Assembly: GCF_900172365.1 (NCBI RefSeq)
Contig: NZ_FWFJ01000011.1
Location: 32,815-96,814 of the forward strand
DNA: 64,000 bases
Direction: 5' to 3'
Source: Roseovarius gaetbuli
Lineage (GTDB): Bacteria > Pseudomonadota > Alphaproteobacteria > Rhodobacterales > Rhodobacteraceae
Below are positions 18,408 through 27,651 of the stretch, in pieces. Position 1 is the stretch's first letter; every line of letters starts with the position of its first letter. A program made the translations under genes and the position numbers. The notes beneath the pieces were generated by a model. That model had not been told where the DNA came from. It saw only the letters and a program-made list of their open reading frames with translations, and did not search any database.

Positions 18408-19622
18408 ATGGCCCTGACATCGCGCAATTTTGTGTTTGGCTTTATCGGTGCGGCGATTGTTGCTTCGCTGGTTTATGTCACGCTGCACACCGATCCCGTT
18501 GCGGTGGATTTGCACAGGCTGACGCGTGGCCCGATGCAGGTGACGATCAATGCCGATGGCAAAACCCGCATTCGCGAGGTTTACGAGGTCTCGTCGCCGA
18601 TCACCGGCACTGCGCTGCGCGCGCCGGTGCGGGTCGGGGACCGGGTGATTGCCGGGCAAACCGTGGTCGCCGTGGTCGAGCCGCTTTCCTCAAACCTGCT
18701 TGACCCGCGCAGCCGCATTCAGGCCGAGGCCGCCGTGCGCGAAGCCGAGGCCGCGCTTCAGGTCGCCCGCAGCCGGGTGCGCGAGGCGCAAGAGGATCTG
18801 ACCCATGCGCAGCGCGAATACGACCGCAGCAAGGCCCTTGTCGAACGCGGTGTGGCCTCGCAGATGCGGCTTGAGGATTCAGAACAGATGCTTGGCATGA
18901 AACGCGCCGCCGAAACCGCCGCCGTGTCCGGGCTTGAGATGGCCAATAGCGCGCTTGAACGCGCCCGCGCGGCCCTGATCGAACCGGGCGACGCGGGCGG
19001 CGACGGCGAGGGGAGCTGTTGCCTGCAACTCACCGCGCCGACGGATGGCCGGGTGCTTGAGATCGACGTCATAAGCGAACGCCCCGTCGTTGCGGGCATG
19101 CGGCTTTTGTCGGTGGGTCAGCCCGATGACCTTGAGATTGTCGCCGATCTTTTGTCGACCGATGCCGTCCGCCTTGATCTGGGCGATCGCGCGATTGTCG
19201 AACGCTGGGGCGGCGATGACCCGCTTGAGGCGCGGATTTCCAAGATCGAGCCGTCGGCCTATACCAAGGTTTCGGCCCTCGGCATCGAAGAACAGCGCGT
19301 CGATGTGGTGTTTGACCTGATAACCCCGCCCGAGCAACGCCCCGAGCTTGGCGACGGGTTTTCGGTTTTCCTGCGCGCGGTTGAATGGGAAAGCGACGAT
19401 GTTCTTGCCGTGCCGCTGAGTGCCGTCTTTCGGCAAGGCGACAGTTGGGCGGTGTTCGTGGCCGAGGGAACCACCGCGCGCCTGAGACGCCTCGAGATCG
19501 GGCGGCGCAACACCTCTTTTGCCGAGGTCCTGAGCGGGCTTGAGGCGGGCGAAACCGTGATCCTACACCCCGCGGAAGAGATCGCGGAAGGCACGGAAAT
19601 CGAGGCGCTTGTGTCCGAGTGA
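18408..19622 (+). CDS. HlyD/MacA-type efflux adaptor
   Basis: This 404-residue membrane fusion protein has an N-terminal helix (about 8-25), a biotinyl-lipoyl-like segment split by a helical hairpin (about 100-190, strongly coiled-coil and rich in Ala, Glu and Arg) and a beta-barrel domain. It would bridge the ABC permease to the outer membrane; no outer-membrane channel gene is adjacent. It is the third gene of the exporter operon. A CC pair in the hairpin-to-lipoyl junction (GSCCLQL) is unusual. Confidence 0.87.
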   Translation: MALTSRNFVFGFIGAAIVASLVYVTLHTDPVAVDLHRLTRGPMQVTINADGKTRIREVYEVSSPITGTALRAPVRVGDRVIAGQTVVAVVEPLSSNLLDPRSRIQAEAAVREAEAALQVARSRVREAQEDLTHAQREYDRSKALVERGVASQMRLEDSEQMLGMKRAAETAAVSGLEMANSALERARAALIEPGDAGGDGEGSCCLQLTAPTDGRVLEIDVISERPVVAGMRLLSVGQPDDLEIVADLLSTDAVRLDLGDRAIVERWGGDDPLEARISKIEPSAYTKVSALGIEEQRVDVVFDLITPPEQRPELGDGFSVFLRAVEWESDDVLAVPLSAVFRQGDSWAVFVAEGTTARLRRLEIGRRNTSFAEVLSGLEAGETVILHPAEEIAEGTEIEALVSE

Positions 19623-19638
19623 TTGGCCGATTTGCCGC

Positions 19639-19884
19639 CTATGCCATTTTGCTGCGCAAATACGCCAGCAAGGCGTCATAGCTTTGCATTTTCGGATAAT
19701 CGGCCTCGGGCATGTCGAGGTCAAAGCGTTTGCCAAGCGCGGTGACGAGGGTCAGGAAATCCATTGAATCGATATCGAATTCCTCGCGCAGATCCTGCGT
19801 GCGGTCGATGTCATCCAGCGCGATATCAGGCGCGATGCGGTGAAGTTCTTCGGCGAGGGCGGCGTCAATGTTTGTCTCTGTCAT
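19639..19884 (-). CDS. Acyl carrier protein
   Basis: This acidic 81-residue protein is a free-standing acyl carrier protein. The phosphopantetheine attachment Ser is S40 in F-D-I-D-S-M-D-F. It is the last gene of an operon with E2, fused E1 and an AMP-forming ligase, and overlaps the E2 stop by 4 bp (ATGA). No fatty acid synthase genes are nearby, so this is not the housekeeping AcpP. It may accept an acyl group made by the ligase or by the dehydrogenase complex; that is inference. Confidence 0.88.
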   Translation of the reverse strand: MTETNIDAALAEELHRIAPDIALDDIDRTQDLREEFDIDSMDFLTLVTALGKRFDLDMPEADYPKMQSYDALLAYLRSKMA

Positions 19885-21122
19885 AGCGTTTCCGGATCTT
19901 GCAGGTGCTTGGCGATTGCGCTGAGAAACAGCGCGCCACGGCGGCCGTCGCTGACCCGGTGATCGGCTGCAAGCGTGAGTGTGGCGGTGAGGCGCGGTAC
20001 GACTTTCTTGCCCTCGACCCAGGGGCGCAGGGCCGGGGTTCCGACCCCGACAATCGCCACCTGCGGCGGATAGATCACGCCGTAAAGCTGATCCACGCCG
20101 CGATCCCCAAGGCTGGTGAGGGTGATCGTGGCATCTGACAACTCGCGCGCGCGATAGCGCCCGGCGCGCACCCGCGCGATCAGGTCGCGCATCGACGTCA
20201 TCAGGTCGTCAAGATTTTGCCTGTCGGTGTCAAACAGGGCCGGGGCCACCAATCCGCCGCTGCGCAGCGCGATGGCAAGACCCGCATGCACCGCCTCGCT
20301 TTGATGAAAGTGACCCTCTTCAAACGTGCCGTTCATTTCCGGCACCTTTTTCACCGCGCGGGCAAGCGCCTTGAGATAAAGCACGCCCAAAAGCAACCTT
20401 TCATCCGGCGCGCGCGTGGCATTCTCGGCGGTGATAAAGGCCTCTGCCTTGGTCAGATCGACGGTATGGGACAGGTAATAATGCGGGATTTCGCGTTTGG
20501 AACGGCTCATGGCGGCGGCGATGGCGGCGCGCATGTCGCTTTGCGCCTCGGGCTTCGGCTTGGCCATGGCCGCGATGTCCGAGCGGGTGATCGGCCTAGC
20601 CGCGCCGGGGGCGAGGCGGCTTAGGTCAACCCCGGTCTGCGCCGCCAGACGGCGCGCCGCCGGGCTTATGCGTGGGCGGGATTGGATCGGCTTTACCTCG
20701 CTTCGGGCGCGGTCTTCGGGCATCGGGATTTCGGGGAAGGGCCCCTCTGGCGCCGGCACTTCCGGGCCCGGCCCTTTAGGCGCAGGATCGTGCGGCGCAG
20801 GGTCTTCGCGCGGCACAGATGCGGGTTTGGGATCATGCGGCTGGGGCGCTTCGGGTTCTGGCGTGTCCGGGTCGGCGGCGCTGTTTGCCGCTGAGCGGAT
20901 CATCGCGAGCGGCGTGCCGACCGGGACTTTGGTGCCCGGATCGACAAGCCAATCCTCAAGCACGCCATCCTCGAAAACCTCGATTTCGATCACGCCTTTC
21001 TGGGTTTCGACAGCGGCGATTACATCGCCGCGCCTTACGTTGTCGCCGGGCGACATCAACTGTTCCACCAAGGTTCCGGCCTCCATATCTGCGCCAAGCG
21101 AGGGCATGAGAAATGCGCTCAT
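19881..21122 (-). CDS. 2-oxo acid dehydrogenase E2 (dihydrolipoamide acyltransferase)
   Basis: This 413-residue E2 has one lipoyl domain (lipoylated K42 in E-T-Q-K-G-V), a long Pro/Ala/Glu-rich linker (about 85-145), a peripheral-subunit-binding domain ([16 protein letters not shown], about 150-185) and a catalytic domain ending in the active-site H388-R-V-S-D392-G. It transfers acyl groups from the E1 enzyme to CoA. It overlaps both neighbours by 4 bp. No E3 gene is in the operon, so lipoamide dehydrogenase would have to come from elsewhere. Pyruvate or acetoin is the likeliest substrate. Confidence 0.9.
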   Translation of the reverse strand: MSAFLMPSLGADMEAGTLVEQLMSPGDNVRRGDVIAAVETQKGVIEIEVFEDGVLEDWLVDPGTKVPVGTPLAMIRSAANSAADPDTPEPEAPQPHDPKPASVPREDPAPHDPAPKGPGPEVPAPEGPFPEIPMPEDRARSEVKPIQSRPRISPAARRLAAQTGVDLSRLAPGAARPITRSDIAAMAKPKPEAQSDMRAAIAAAMSRSKREIPHYYLSHTVDLTKAEAFITAENATRAPDERLLLGVLYLKALARAVKKVPEMNGTFEEGHFHQSEAVHAGLAIALRSGGLVAPALFDTDRQNLDDLMTSMRDLIARVRAGRYRARELSDATITLTSLGDRGVDQLYGVIYPPQVAIVGVGTPALRPWVEGKKVVPRLTATLTLAADHRVSDGRRGALFLSAIAKHLQDPETL

Positions 21123-23122
21123 GGCGTGGTGTCCATTATCTGTCTGACCGTCGCGACGATCCGCGCGGTCTGGGGGATTGCGGCCTGTTCGAGGTGCTGT
21201 GCATAGGGGATCGGCACCTCTTGGCTACAGACGCGGGCAAGCGGCGCGTCGAGGTCGTAAAAGGCGTCTTCGGCCAGCCGCATGCCGATCTCTGCCGCGA
21301 GGCTTCCGCTTTTCCAGCCTTCATCGACCATCACCGCACGGCGGGTCTTGGTGACCGAGGCGATGATCGTCTTCATGTCGAGCGGTCGCAGGCTTCGCAG
21401 GTCAATGACCTCTGCCGAGATGCCCGCCTCGGCCAGCTGATCGGCGGCCTCAAGCGCCTTGAACAGCGAGCCGCCATAGGTGATCAGCGAGACATCGCTG
21501 CCATCCCGCCGGATCGCGGCGCGGTCGATATCGACGGGACCGGCGTTTTCGGCAATCTCGCCCTCGCGGTTATAAAGCATCACGTTCTCGAAAATCAGCA
21601 CCGGATCAGGGTCTTGCAAGGCGGTCCAGAGCATGCCGCGCGCATCCTCCATCGTGGCGGGGGCCAGCACGCGCAATCCCGGAATATGGGCATACCAGCC
21701 CTCAAGCGAATGCGAATGTTGCGCCGCAAGCTGTTTGCCGGCCCCCGTCGCCATGCGGATCACCACCGGCACGCCAAACTGATTGTTGGACATGTGGCGC
21801 AGGGTGGCGGCGGTGTTGAGAATCTGATCCAGCGCCAGAAGCGAGAAATTGACCGTCATCACCTCGACGATCGGGCTCATTCCGGCGATTGCCGCGCCGA
21901 TCCCGGCCCCGGTAAAGCCGGATTCCGACAGGGGCGTGTCACGAATCCGCTCGGGGCCGAATTGATCCAGCAGGCCCTTGCTGACCGCATAGCAGCCGCC
22001 GTAATGGCCGACATCCTCACCCATCAAGAACACCTTGGGGTCGCGCGTCATGGCATCGACAATTGCGCCGCGGACGGCCTCGCGATAGGTGGTCGGGATC
22101 ATCGGGCCGGGTTTAACGGGCGCGGGCGGGGCCGGGCGCTCGGGCGACATGACAAACCGCGTCAGGCTTTCCAGCGGCTCGTCTGTCCCGGCCTCGGCAA
22201 AGGCGACGGCCGTGGCGATCTCTTCGTCGATCTCGACGATGATTTTTGAGACCTCATCCGAATGCAGCAGCCCGTTTTGATCAAGCCATGTCTGAAACCG
22301 CAGGATCGGCCCCTTTTCGCGCCATTCCGCCACCTCTTCCTTGGAGCGGTAAAGCTGGGCGTCAAACATCGAATGGGCGCGAAAGCGATAGGTGCGGCAT
22401 TCAAGGAAATAGGGTTGGCCGGTCTCTGCGATGTGGCGCAGGGCGCGGCGTGCGGCGACCTCGACGGCGACGACATCCATGCCGTCGACCGAGGCGCTCT
22501 CTATGCCATAGCAGGCGGCTTTTGCGCTGATGTCGGTTTGCGATTCAGACAGGCTCAGGGCTGTGCCCATGGCATAGCCGTTGTTTTCGCAGACAAACAG
22601 AACCGGCAGCCCCCAGAGCGCGGCAAGGTTCAGGCTTTCGTGAAACTCGCCCTCGGCAACGGCGCCTTCGCCGCAAAAACAGGCCGTCACGCTATCGCGC
22701 GCTTCCATCCGGTCGGCGAGACCAAGGCCCACGGCCATCGGCAAGCCGCCGCCCACGATGGCGTTGCCGCCGTAAAACAGGTGATCGCGGCTAAAGAGAT
22801 GCATCGAGCCGCCACGCCCCCCGGCACAGCCCTCGGCCTTGCCGTACATTTCGGCCAGGATGTGGCTCATCGCAATGCCGCGCACCAGGGCATGACCATG
22901 CTCGCGGTAGGTCGCCACCACCCGATCCTGCGCACCCAGAAGCGGGATGATGCCCGCGGCAATCGCCTCTTCCCCGTCATAGAGATGCAGAAAGCCGCGG
23001 ATTTTCTGTTGGGTATATAGCTCTGCGCATTTGTCTTCAAAGCGGCGGATGCGGATCATCGCCTTGAGCAGGTCGCGCACGTGGTCATGATCGAGACGGG
23101 GTTTGAGAGGGGGCGCTGTCAT
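21119..23122 (-). CDS. Fused 2-oxo acid dehydrogenase E1 alpha-beta
   Basis: This 667-residue protein joins the E1 alpha (about 1-320) and E1 beta (about 345-667) subunits that most alphaproteobacteria encode separately. The alpha part has thiamine diphosphate signatures ([13 protein letters not shown] followed by [10 protein letters not shown]) and RFRAHSMFD; the beta part has [10 protein letters not shown] and QHSHSLEGW. It decarboxylates a 2-oxo acid (pyruvate-like) or acetoin and loads the lipoyl group of E2. A Pro-rich linker joins the halves. ATGA overlaps with both neighbours indicate tight coupling with E2 and the AMP-forming ligase. Confidence 0.92.
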   Translation of the reverse strand: MTAPPLKPRLDHDHVRDLLKAMIRIRRFEDKCAELYTQQKIRGFLHLYDGEEAIAAGIIPLLGAQDRVVATYREHGHALVRGIAMSHILAEMYGKAEGCAGGRGGSMHLFSRDHLFYGGNAIVGGGLPMAVGLGLADRMEARDSVTACFCGEGAVAEGEFHESLNLAALWGLPVLFVCENNGYAMGTALSLSESQTDISAKAACYGIESASVDGMDVVAVEVAARRALRHIAETGQPYFLECRTYRFRAHSMFDAQLYRSKEEVAEWREKGPILRFQTWLDQNGLLHSDEVSKIIVEIDEEIATAVAFAEAGTDEPLESLTRFVMSPERPAPPAPVKPGPMIPTTYREAVRGAIVDAMTRDPKVFLMGEDVGHYGGCYAVSKGLLDQFGPERIRDTPLSESGFTGAGIGAAIAGMSPIVEVMTVNFSLLALDQILNTAATLRHMSNNQFGVPVVIRMATGAGKQLAAQHSHSLEGWYAHIPGLRVLAPATMEDARGMLWTALQDPDPVLIFENVMLYNREGEIAENAGPVDIDRAAIRRDGSDVSLITYGGSLFKALEAADQLAEAGISAEVIDLRSLRPLDMKTIIASVTKTRRAVMVDEGWKSGSLAAEIGMRLAEDAFYDLDAPLARVCSQEVPIPYAQHLEQAAIPQTARIVATVRQIMDTTP

Positions 23123-24864
23123 TGCTCATCACTTTCCAATGTCGATATGTCGCCTTCCGGCAGGCCCAATTCGCGCGCCCGCAACAGGCGACGCATGATC
23201 TTGCCGCTTCGGGTTTTCGGCAGGTTCTTGCGAAACGCGATTTCTTTCGGGGCAACGGCGGGGCCAAGCCGTTTGCGGGCATGGCCGCTTAGCTCAAGCA
23301 TCAACTCTTCGGTGGGCGCATAGCCCGGTTTCAGCCCGACAAAGGCCTTGACCCGCTCGCCAGCCGTTTCATCGGGCACGCCGATGACGGCGACCTCGGC
23401 GACGGCCTCGTGTTCCATCAGCGCGCTTTCAACCTCGAACGGGCCGATCAGGTGGCCGGCGCTTTTGATCAGGTCATTGCTGCGGCCCACGAACCAGAAA
23501 TACCCGTCACTGTCGCGCATCGCCAGATCGCCGGTGAGATACCAGCCGTCGCGAAAGCATTTTTCATACCGCGCATTTTCGTGCAGATAGCCGCGCATCA
23601 TCGACGGCCAGCCCGGGCGCAACGCCAGCTCGCCTATCGCCAGAGGCTTGGTTACCTCGCAAAGGCCATCCTCTGTCACCTCGACAATGCCCGCCCTGAT
23701 CCCCGGAAGCGGCTTGCCCATCGAGCCGGGTCTGACATCCATCGCGGCGAAATTGGCGATCATGATGCCGCCGGTTTCAGTCTGCCACCAATTGTCGTGG
23801 AATGGCATGCCGAAGACGTCATTGCCCCAGATCACCGCCTCGGGGTTCAGCGGCTCGCCGACACTGGCCATGAACCGCAGGGACGAGAAATCATGCCCTT
23901 TGGTGGCCTCAACGCCCGCCTTCATCAGCATCCGGATCGCTGTGGGCGCGGTGTACCAGACGTTCACGCTTTCCCGGTCGAGGATGTCATACCAGCGGGC
24001 CACGTCAAATTCAGCCTCGTCTATTATCATCGTCACGCGGTTGCTCAGAGGCGCGATGATGCCATAGGAGGTGCCCGTCACCCATCCGGGATCGGCGGTG
24101 CACCAATAGGTATTGCCGGGCCTCAGGTCGAGCGCGAGGCGCCCGGTCATGTGATGGGCCACAACCGCGTCATGCACATGCACCACGCCCTTGGGCTTAC
24201 CGGTGGTGCCAGAGGTGAAATGTAAAAGCGCGGTGTCTTCGGGGTGCATCGGTTCGGCGGTGAACTCGGGCGAGGCGGCCTCCATCAGGGGCGACAGTTG
24301 GTCGGTGCCCTCTGCCATGCCATCGCTTAGAAACACATGGCGCAGATCCGGCAGCAGATCGCGCAGGGCGCTGACCTTGCGTTTGTAAAGCCGCGCCGTG
24401 GTGATCAGGACATTCGCGCCGCCGATCTCCATCCGCGCGCGAATAGGCTCTGGGCCAAATGCGGAAAACAGCGGGCAGAACACGCAGCCCGCCTTTAGCG
24501 TGCCAAGCGCCGCGATGTAGAGATCGGGCGTGCGCCCCAACAGCGAATAGACCCGCGCGCCTTTTTCAATGCCGTGACTGCGCAGCACGTTGGCAAAGCG
24601 ATTGGTCAGCTGCGACAGCTCGAGATAAGTGTAATCGGTCCGCTCACCGGATTTCGCGATCCAGCGCAGCGCCACCTGCGCGCCGTGACCGGCCGCGACA
24701 TGCCGCTCAATCGCCTCATAGGCGATGTTGAGGTGCCCGCCCGGCAATCCATCAATCTCGCGGCGCGCGTCCTCCCAGCGAAAGCTGTCATAGGTGGCTG
24801 CGTAGTCGACCATATTTGCGGCTTTTGCCGCCGCCTCTGACTTGATGATGGTGTCCTCTGGCAT
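23119..24864 (-). CDS. AMP-forming acetyl/acyl-CoA synthetase
   Basis: This adenylate-forming enzyme of about 581 residues resembles AcsA-type acetate-CoA ligases. The nucleotide loop is [14 protein letters not shown], with later [15 protein letters not shown] and a C-terminal [11 protein letters not shown] carrying the catalytic Lys. The ATG at 24864 is chosen; a TTG at 24900 is less likely. It is the first gene of the ligase-E1-E2-ACP operon and has an FNR box upstream (24927-24940). It would make acetyl-CoA from acetate, or could charge the carrier protein; acetate or propionate is the likeliest acid. Confidence 0.88.
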   Translation of the reverse strand: MPEDTIIKSEAAAKAANMVDYAATYDSFRWEDARREIDGLPGGHLNIAYEAIERHVAAGHGAQVALRWIAKSGERTDYTYLELSQLTNRFANVLRSHGIEKGARVYSLLGRTPDLYIAALGTLKAGCVFCPLFSAFGPEPIRARMEIGGANVLITTARLYKRKVSALRDLLPDLRHVFLSDGMAEGTDQLSPLMEAASPEFTAEPMHPEDTALLHFTSGTTGKPKGVVHVHDAVVAHHMTGRLALDLRPGNTYWCTADPGWVTGTSYGIIAPLSNRVTMIIDEAEFDVARWYDILDRESVNVWYTAPTAIRMLMKAGVEATKGHDFSSLRFMASVGEPLNPEAVIWGNDVFGMPFHDNWWQTETGGIMIANFAAMDVRPGSMGKPLPGIRAGIVEVTEDGLCEVTKPLAIGELALRPGWPSMMRGYLHENARYEKCFRDGWYLTGDLAMRDSDGYFWFVGRSNDLIKSAGHLIGPFEVESALMEHEAVAEVAVIGVPDETAGERVKAFVGLKPGYAPTEELMLELSGHARKRLGPAVAPKEIAFRKNLPKTRSGKIMRRLLRARELGLPEGDISTLESDEQ

Positions 24865-24926
24865 GTCTGGTTTTGTCCTCGGCGCACTGATCCAGAACAA
24901 TGTTAGACCGTTGCTTTGGCGCGCGG

Positions 24927-24940
24927 ATGATCAAGATCAA
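24927..24940 (-). promoter_or_regulatory. FNR-type box upstream of ligase-E1-E2-ACP operon
   Basis: Read on the minus strand this is TTGATCTTGATCAT, one base from the perfect TTGAT-N4-ATCAA. Its centre is about 69 bp before the ligase ATG, which would give a leader near 28 nt. Confidence 0.8.
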
Positions 24941-24958
24941 TTCGGGTTCGGTGCCGGA

Positions 24959-24972
24959 TTGATCCGCGTCAA
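24959..24972 (+). promoter_or_regulatory. FNR/NnrR-type box upstream of bactofilin-like gene
   Basis: TTGATCCGCGTCAA is a TTGAT-N4-GTCAA box. Its centre is about 70 bp before the ATG at 25036. With the box at 24927-24940, the divergent region carries one site per direction. Confidence 0.8.
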
Positions 24973-25035
24973 TTGCGCAGCGGGCAAGCGGGGTATGACT
25001 TCGAGAGTCTGATGCGAAACCTTCAGGAGACCACC

Positions 25036-26232
25036 ATGCCTCTTTCCCTGTCCCGACATATTGCAGCCCTCTGCTTGCTTGTGGGGCTTGCTCTGCCCGC
25101 TTTGGGCGAACCGGTCACGGTGACCCGGAGCGGCAGCGATACCTTCATGTCCGGAGCGTCGATCACCGAGACACTCGATACCCAAGGCGACAGCTTTATC
25201 GCCGCGCAATCGGCGGTGGCGCGTGGCGTGAGCGAGGGGGATTTGCACGTGGCCGGTTTCGATGTCTCGGTCAGCGCCGACACGCGCGAAGACCTTTATG
25301 CGTTCGGGGCGACGGTTGTTTTGCGCGGGGCGATTGCCCGCGATCTTACGGCCGCCGGCATTAGCCTGCGCACCGAAGACAGCGCGCAGACCAGTGGCAA
25401 TGCGCGTCTTCTGGGCAAGACCGTCACCATCGAGGGGCCAGTTGCGGGTGCCTTGTCCGTGAGCGGGCGAGAGGTCGTGCTGAACGCGCCGATCACGGGG
25501 GATGTGCGTATTCTTGCCAAGACCCTGTCTTTTGGGCCAAAGGCGGTCGTCACAGGGACGCTCACCTATAGCATGGAAGACAGAATTGACGTGCCCGAGC
25601 AAGTGGCCCCCGCGAGCCGCGTGGTGTTCAAGAAACTGTCGCCCCTTGAGGTGTGGGATGAGTTCGTGGATATGGGCCGGATGCGGGAAATGCCGATGTT
25701 GCCGACATTCGCCTCGATCGTCTTTGGGTTCATCATTTCACTGCTGTTTTTCGTCGCTCTCGGCGCGCTTGCGCTCGGGGTCATGCCGAAACGTCTTGAG
25801 GCCATGCGCAAAAGCATTGTCGCAGGCCCCGGCCGGACCCTGATTGCGGGGATTGCCGGGCTGTCGGTCCTGTTCGGCATGGTGCCGGTCACCGGTCTGA
25901 CGATTGTCGGATTGCCCTTTGTGCCGATTGTCGTGCTCGGCATCATCGCGGCATGGACGCTTGGCTATGCGCTTGGGGCCTATGCGGTGGCGATGCGTGT
26001 CTGGGTTGGCTTCGGGGGCGATCCCGAGGCCGGGACGGCGGCCCGCCTCGTGGTGTTCGCGGGAGCGATCATTGTCATCGCCTTGTTGAACTTTATCCCC
26101 TTTGTCGGCTGGGTGGCGAATTACACCCTTGTTCTCCTGGGGATCGGCGCGATGACCACGACGCTATTGACCCATTTCATAGGCAACTCGGGCCAGTCGC
26201 TTGATGTCGACATGAAGCCTACCAAAACTTGA
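25036..26232 (+). CDS. Bactofilin-like repeat protein with C-terminal membrane domain
   Basis: This protein of about 398 residues has a signal peptide (ALCLLVGLALPALG), a central region of short beta-type repeats rich in Gly/Ala/Val (about 30-165, e.g. ARDLTAAGISL, VAGALSVSG, ITGDVRI) resembling the polymer-forming bactofilin fold, and about four membrane helices at the C-terminus. AGGAG lies 6 bp before the ATG. The family is seen in bacteria but its role is not known to me; the repeat part should be extracytoplasmic. It is preceded by an FNR-type box and followed after 21 bp by a DUF2267 gene. Confidence 0.72.
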   Translation: MPLSLSRHIAALCLLVGLALPALGEPVTVTRSGSDTFMSGASITETLDTQGDSFIAAQSAVARGVSEGDLHVAGFDVSVSADTREDLYAFGATVVLRGAIARDLTAAGISLRTEDSAQTSGNARLLGKTVTIEGPVAGALSVSGREVVLNAPITGDVRILAKTLSFGPKAVVTGTLTYSMEDRIDVPEQVAPASRVVFKKLSPLEVWDEFVDMGRMREMPMLPTFASIVFGFIISLLFFVALGALALGVMPKRLEAMRKSIVAGPGRTLIAGIAGLSVLFGMVPVTGLTIVGLPFVPIVVLGIIAAWTLGYALGAYAVAMRVWVGFGGDPEAGTAARLVVFAGAIIVIALLNFIPFVGWVANYTLVLLGIGAMTTTLLTHFIGNSGQSLDVDMKPTKT

Positions 26233-26253
26233 CCCCGCAAAAGGAGAATACGC

Positions 26254-26685
26254 ATGTCTGCCCAAGGTCTCGAAGTGATTGACCACACGGTTCACCTGAC
26301 CCACGAATGGATCAACGACCTGACCGCGCGTCTGGGGTGGTATTCAAGCCGCAGCGTGCTGCGGCTGTTGCGGGTGACCTTGCAACATCTGCGCGATCAC
26401 CTGTCGCCGGATGAGCTTGCACAGCTTTCCGCGCAGCTTCCTCTGTTGATCCGGGGCATGTTCTTTGAGGGCTGGATGCCCAAGAAAACACCGATCAAGG
26501 AGCGCAGGGCTCAAGCCTTCGCAGGTTATATCGCCTCACAGATGGAAAACACCGATGAATATCGCGGAGCGGAAGATATCGCATGCGTCTTTGCGCTCTT
26601 GAATGACCGTCTGAGCGCGGGCGAAATTCACGATGTCCGCGTCAGCCTGTCCGAAGATATCCGGTCGTTGTGGCCAGCGCCCTGA
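26254..26685 (+). CDS. DUF2267 domain protein
   Basis: This soluble 143-residue helical protein matches DUF2267 (WINDLTARLGW, LRLLRVTLQHLRDHLSPDEL, LPLLIRGMFFEGW). Function is unknown, but the family often occurs in stress or low-oxygen gene sets with Usp and CBS proteins. It has an AAAGGAG site and probably shares a transcript with the bactofilin-like gene. Its stop codon sits in the loop of a perfect 9-bp hairpin. Confidence 0.82.
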   Translation: MSAQGLEVIDHTVHLTHEWINDLTARLGWYSSRSVLRLLRVTLQHLRDHLSPDELAQLSAQLPLLIRGMFFEGWMPKKTPIKERRAQAFAGYIASQMENTDEYRGAEDIACVFALLNDRLSAGEIHDVRVSLSEDIRSLWPAP

Positions 26686-26694
26686 GGGCGCTGG
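26674..26694 (+). terminator. Hairpin over the DUF2267 stop codon
   Basis: CCAGCGCCC pairs perfectly with GGGCGCTGG, with the TGA stop as the 3-nt loop. No long T-run follows (GTGTTTGTG), so termination efficiency is uncertain; it could instead protect the 3' end. Confidence 0.5.
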
Positions 26695-26716
26695 CGGGCG
26701 TGTTTGTGACGTCAGA

Positions 26717-26764
26717 GCATGTCCGAGACGCTCAAAACCGGTTCCCGCTTTTGAGCAACATGCT
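26717..26764. repeat. Alphaproteobacterial-type palindromic intergenic repeat
   Basis: A nested palindrome: outer arms AGCATGT (26717-26723) and ACATGCT (26758-26764), inner arms GCTCAAAA (26730-26737) and TTTTGAGC (26749-26756), and a core AACCGGTTCCCG. The layout resembles the palindromic intergenic repeats common in rhizobia and relatives, in which an AACCGGTTCC core sits between GCATG arms. It lies between convergent genes. No second copy was found in this window. Confidence 0.6.
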
Positions 26765-27487
26765 TTAGCAGGCCCGCGCGAGACCGTGCAGGTCGGGCTT
26801 TGTCGGGCAATCCATGCCTTCATGCCCTTGCGACAGCCCGAACAGCGCCTGGGGCTGCAAGACCATGATTGTATGGATATTGTTGATCGCAATGATCCCG
26901 CGTTTGCGAAGCTGGCTCAGGGTGCGGCTGACGGTTTCCGTGGTCAGGCCCAGAAAATCGGCAATGTCTGAGCGGCTCATCGGCAAGAACGCCTGATTGC
27001 GTGGCCCTGTGTCCCTGCTCATTCTTTCAGTCAGGACGCACAAAAATGAGGCAACCTTTTCGATGGCGGATTTACGCCCAAGCATCATGAAGTGATCCTG
27101 CATGGCGCTTATCTCGCGCAGGGCCGCCTGAAGCAGTTCCTTGTGAAGCTCCGGGTTGCCGCTCTCACCTTCCAGCGCCGACAAATGGTAGGCCTGCAAC
27201 CGCGCTTCGGTCAGAACGTCACAATCGGTATGATACCGCCCATCACAGGGAAATCCAACAATATCACCGGGAAAGCCGAAGGCGATCACCTGACGGCGGC
27301 CATCCTCGAGCAGGCGAGTGAGGCGCAGGACGCCAGAGCATACCTGGTAAATGCGTTCGACTCTGTCGCCTTCGAAATAAAGGTTGGCGCCAGCTTTGAA
27401 AGCCTTGGCAATAGGTGTCGGCTGCTTGCTTGCAGAGCGAAGCGGCCGCGCATTGTTTGCTTGTTCAGATGAAATAGTGACATACAT
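26765..27487 (-). CDS. FixK-like Crp/Fnr family regulator
   Basis: This 240-residue regulator has a beta-barrel sensor domain (about 25-140) and a C-terminal helix-turn-helix, SRSDIADFLGLTTETVSRTLSQL, with the E-T-V-S-R recognition pattern that reads TTGAT half sites. It lacks the FNR-type N-terminal cysteine cluster, which points to FixK rather than an oxygen-labile FNR. It lies next to an OmpR-type regulator and a FixL-like kinase, so it is the likely activator of the many TTGAT boxes around it. The ATG has a GGGGG-rich site upstream. Confidence 0.85.
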   Translation of the reverse strand: MYVTISSEQANNARPLRSASKQPTPIAKAFKAGANLYFEGDRVERIYQVCSGVLRLTRLLEDGRRQVIAFGFPGDIVGFPCDGRYHTDCDVLTEARLQAYHLSALEGESGNPELHKELLQAALREISAMQDHFMMLGRKSAIEKVASFLCVLTERMSRDTGPRNQAFLPMSRSDIADFLGLTTETVSRTLSQLRKRGIIAINNIHTIMVLQPQALFGLSQGHEGMDCPTKPDLHGLARAC

Positions 27488-27583
27488 TGGCAGGACCCCC
27501 TAAGGTTTAATGAGGTCAACTTGGACAGCCATTGTAATAGGGGTTAGGCTGGATGTTATGAGTTTTGCATCAATTTGTATCGA

Positions 27584-27600
27584 AGGGGCATATATCCCCT
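27584..27600 (+). promoter_or_regulatory. Inverted repeat upstream of response regulator
   Basis: AGGGGCATATATCCCCT has perfect 5-bp arms (AGGGG/CCCCT) and a central AT-rich spacer. It sits about 52 bp before the response regulator ATG and could be an operator; no family match is claimed. Confidence 0.35.
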
Positions 27601-27651
27601 GATTAATGGTTCGACTGTCTGTATCTGCAAATTTCCGGAGAAGGCTGAGCG

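Noticed and set aside
21113..22249. Long open frame on the plus strand, antisense to the E1/E2 genes
   Set aside because: Arises from high-GC codon bias opposite a clearly conserved gene; no family features and no ribosome site.
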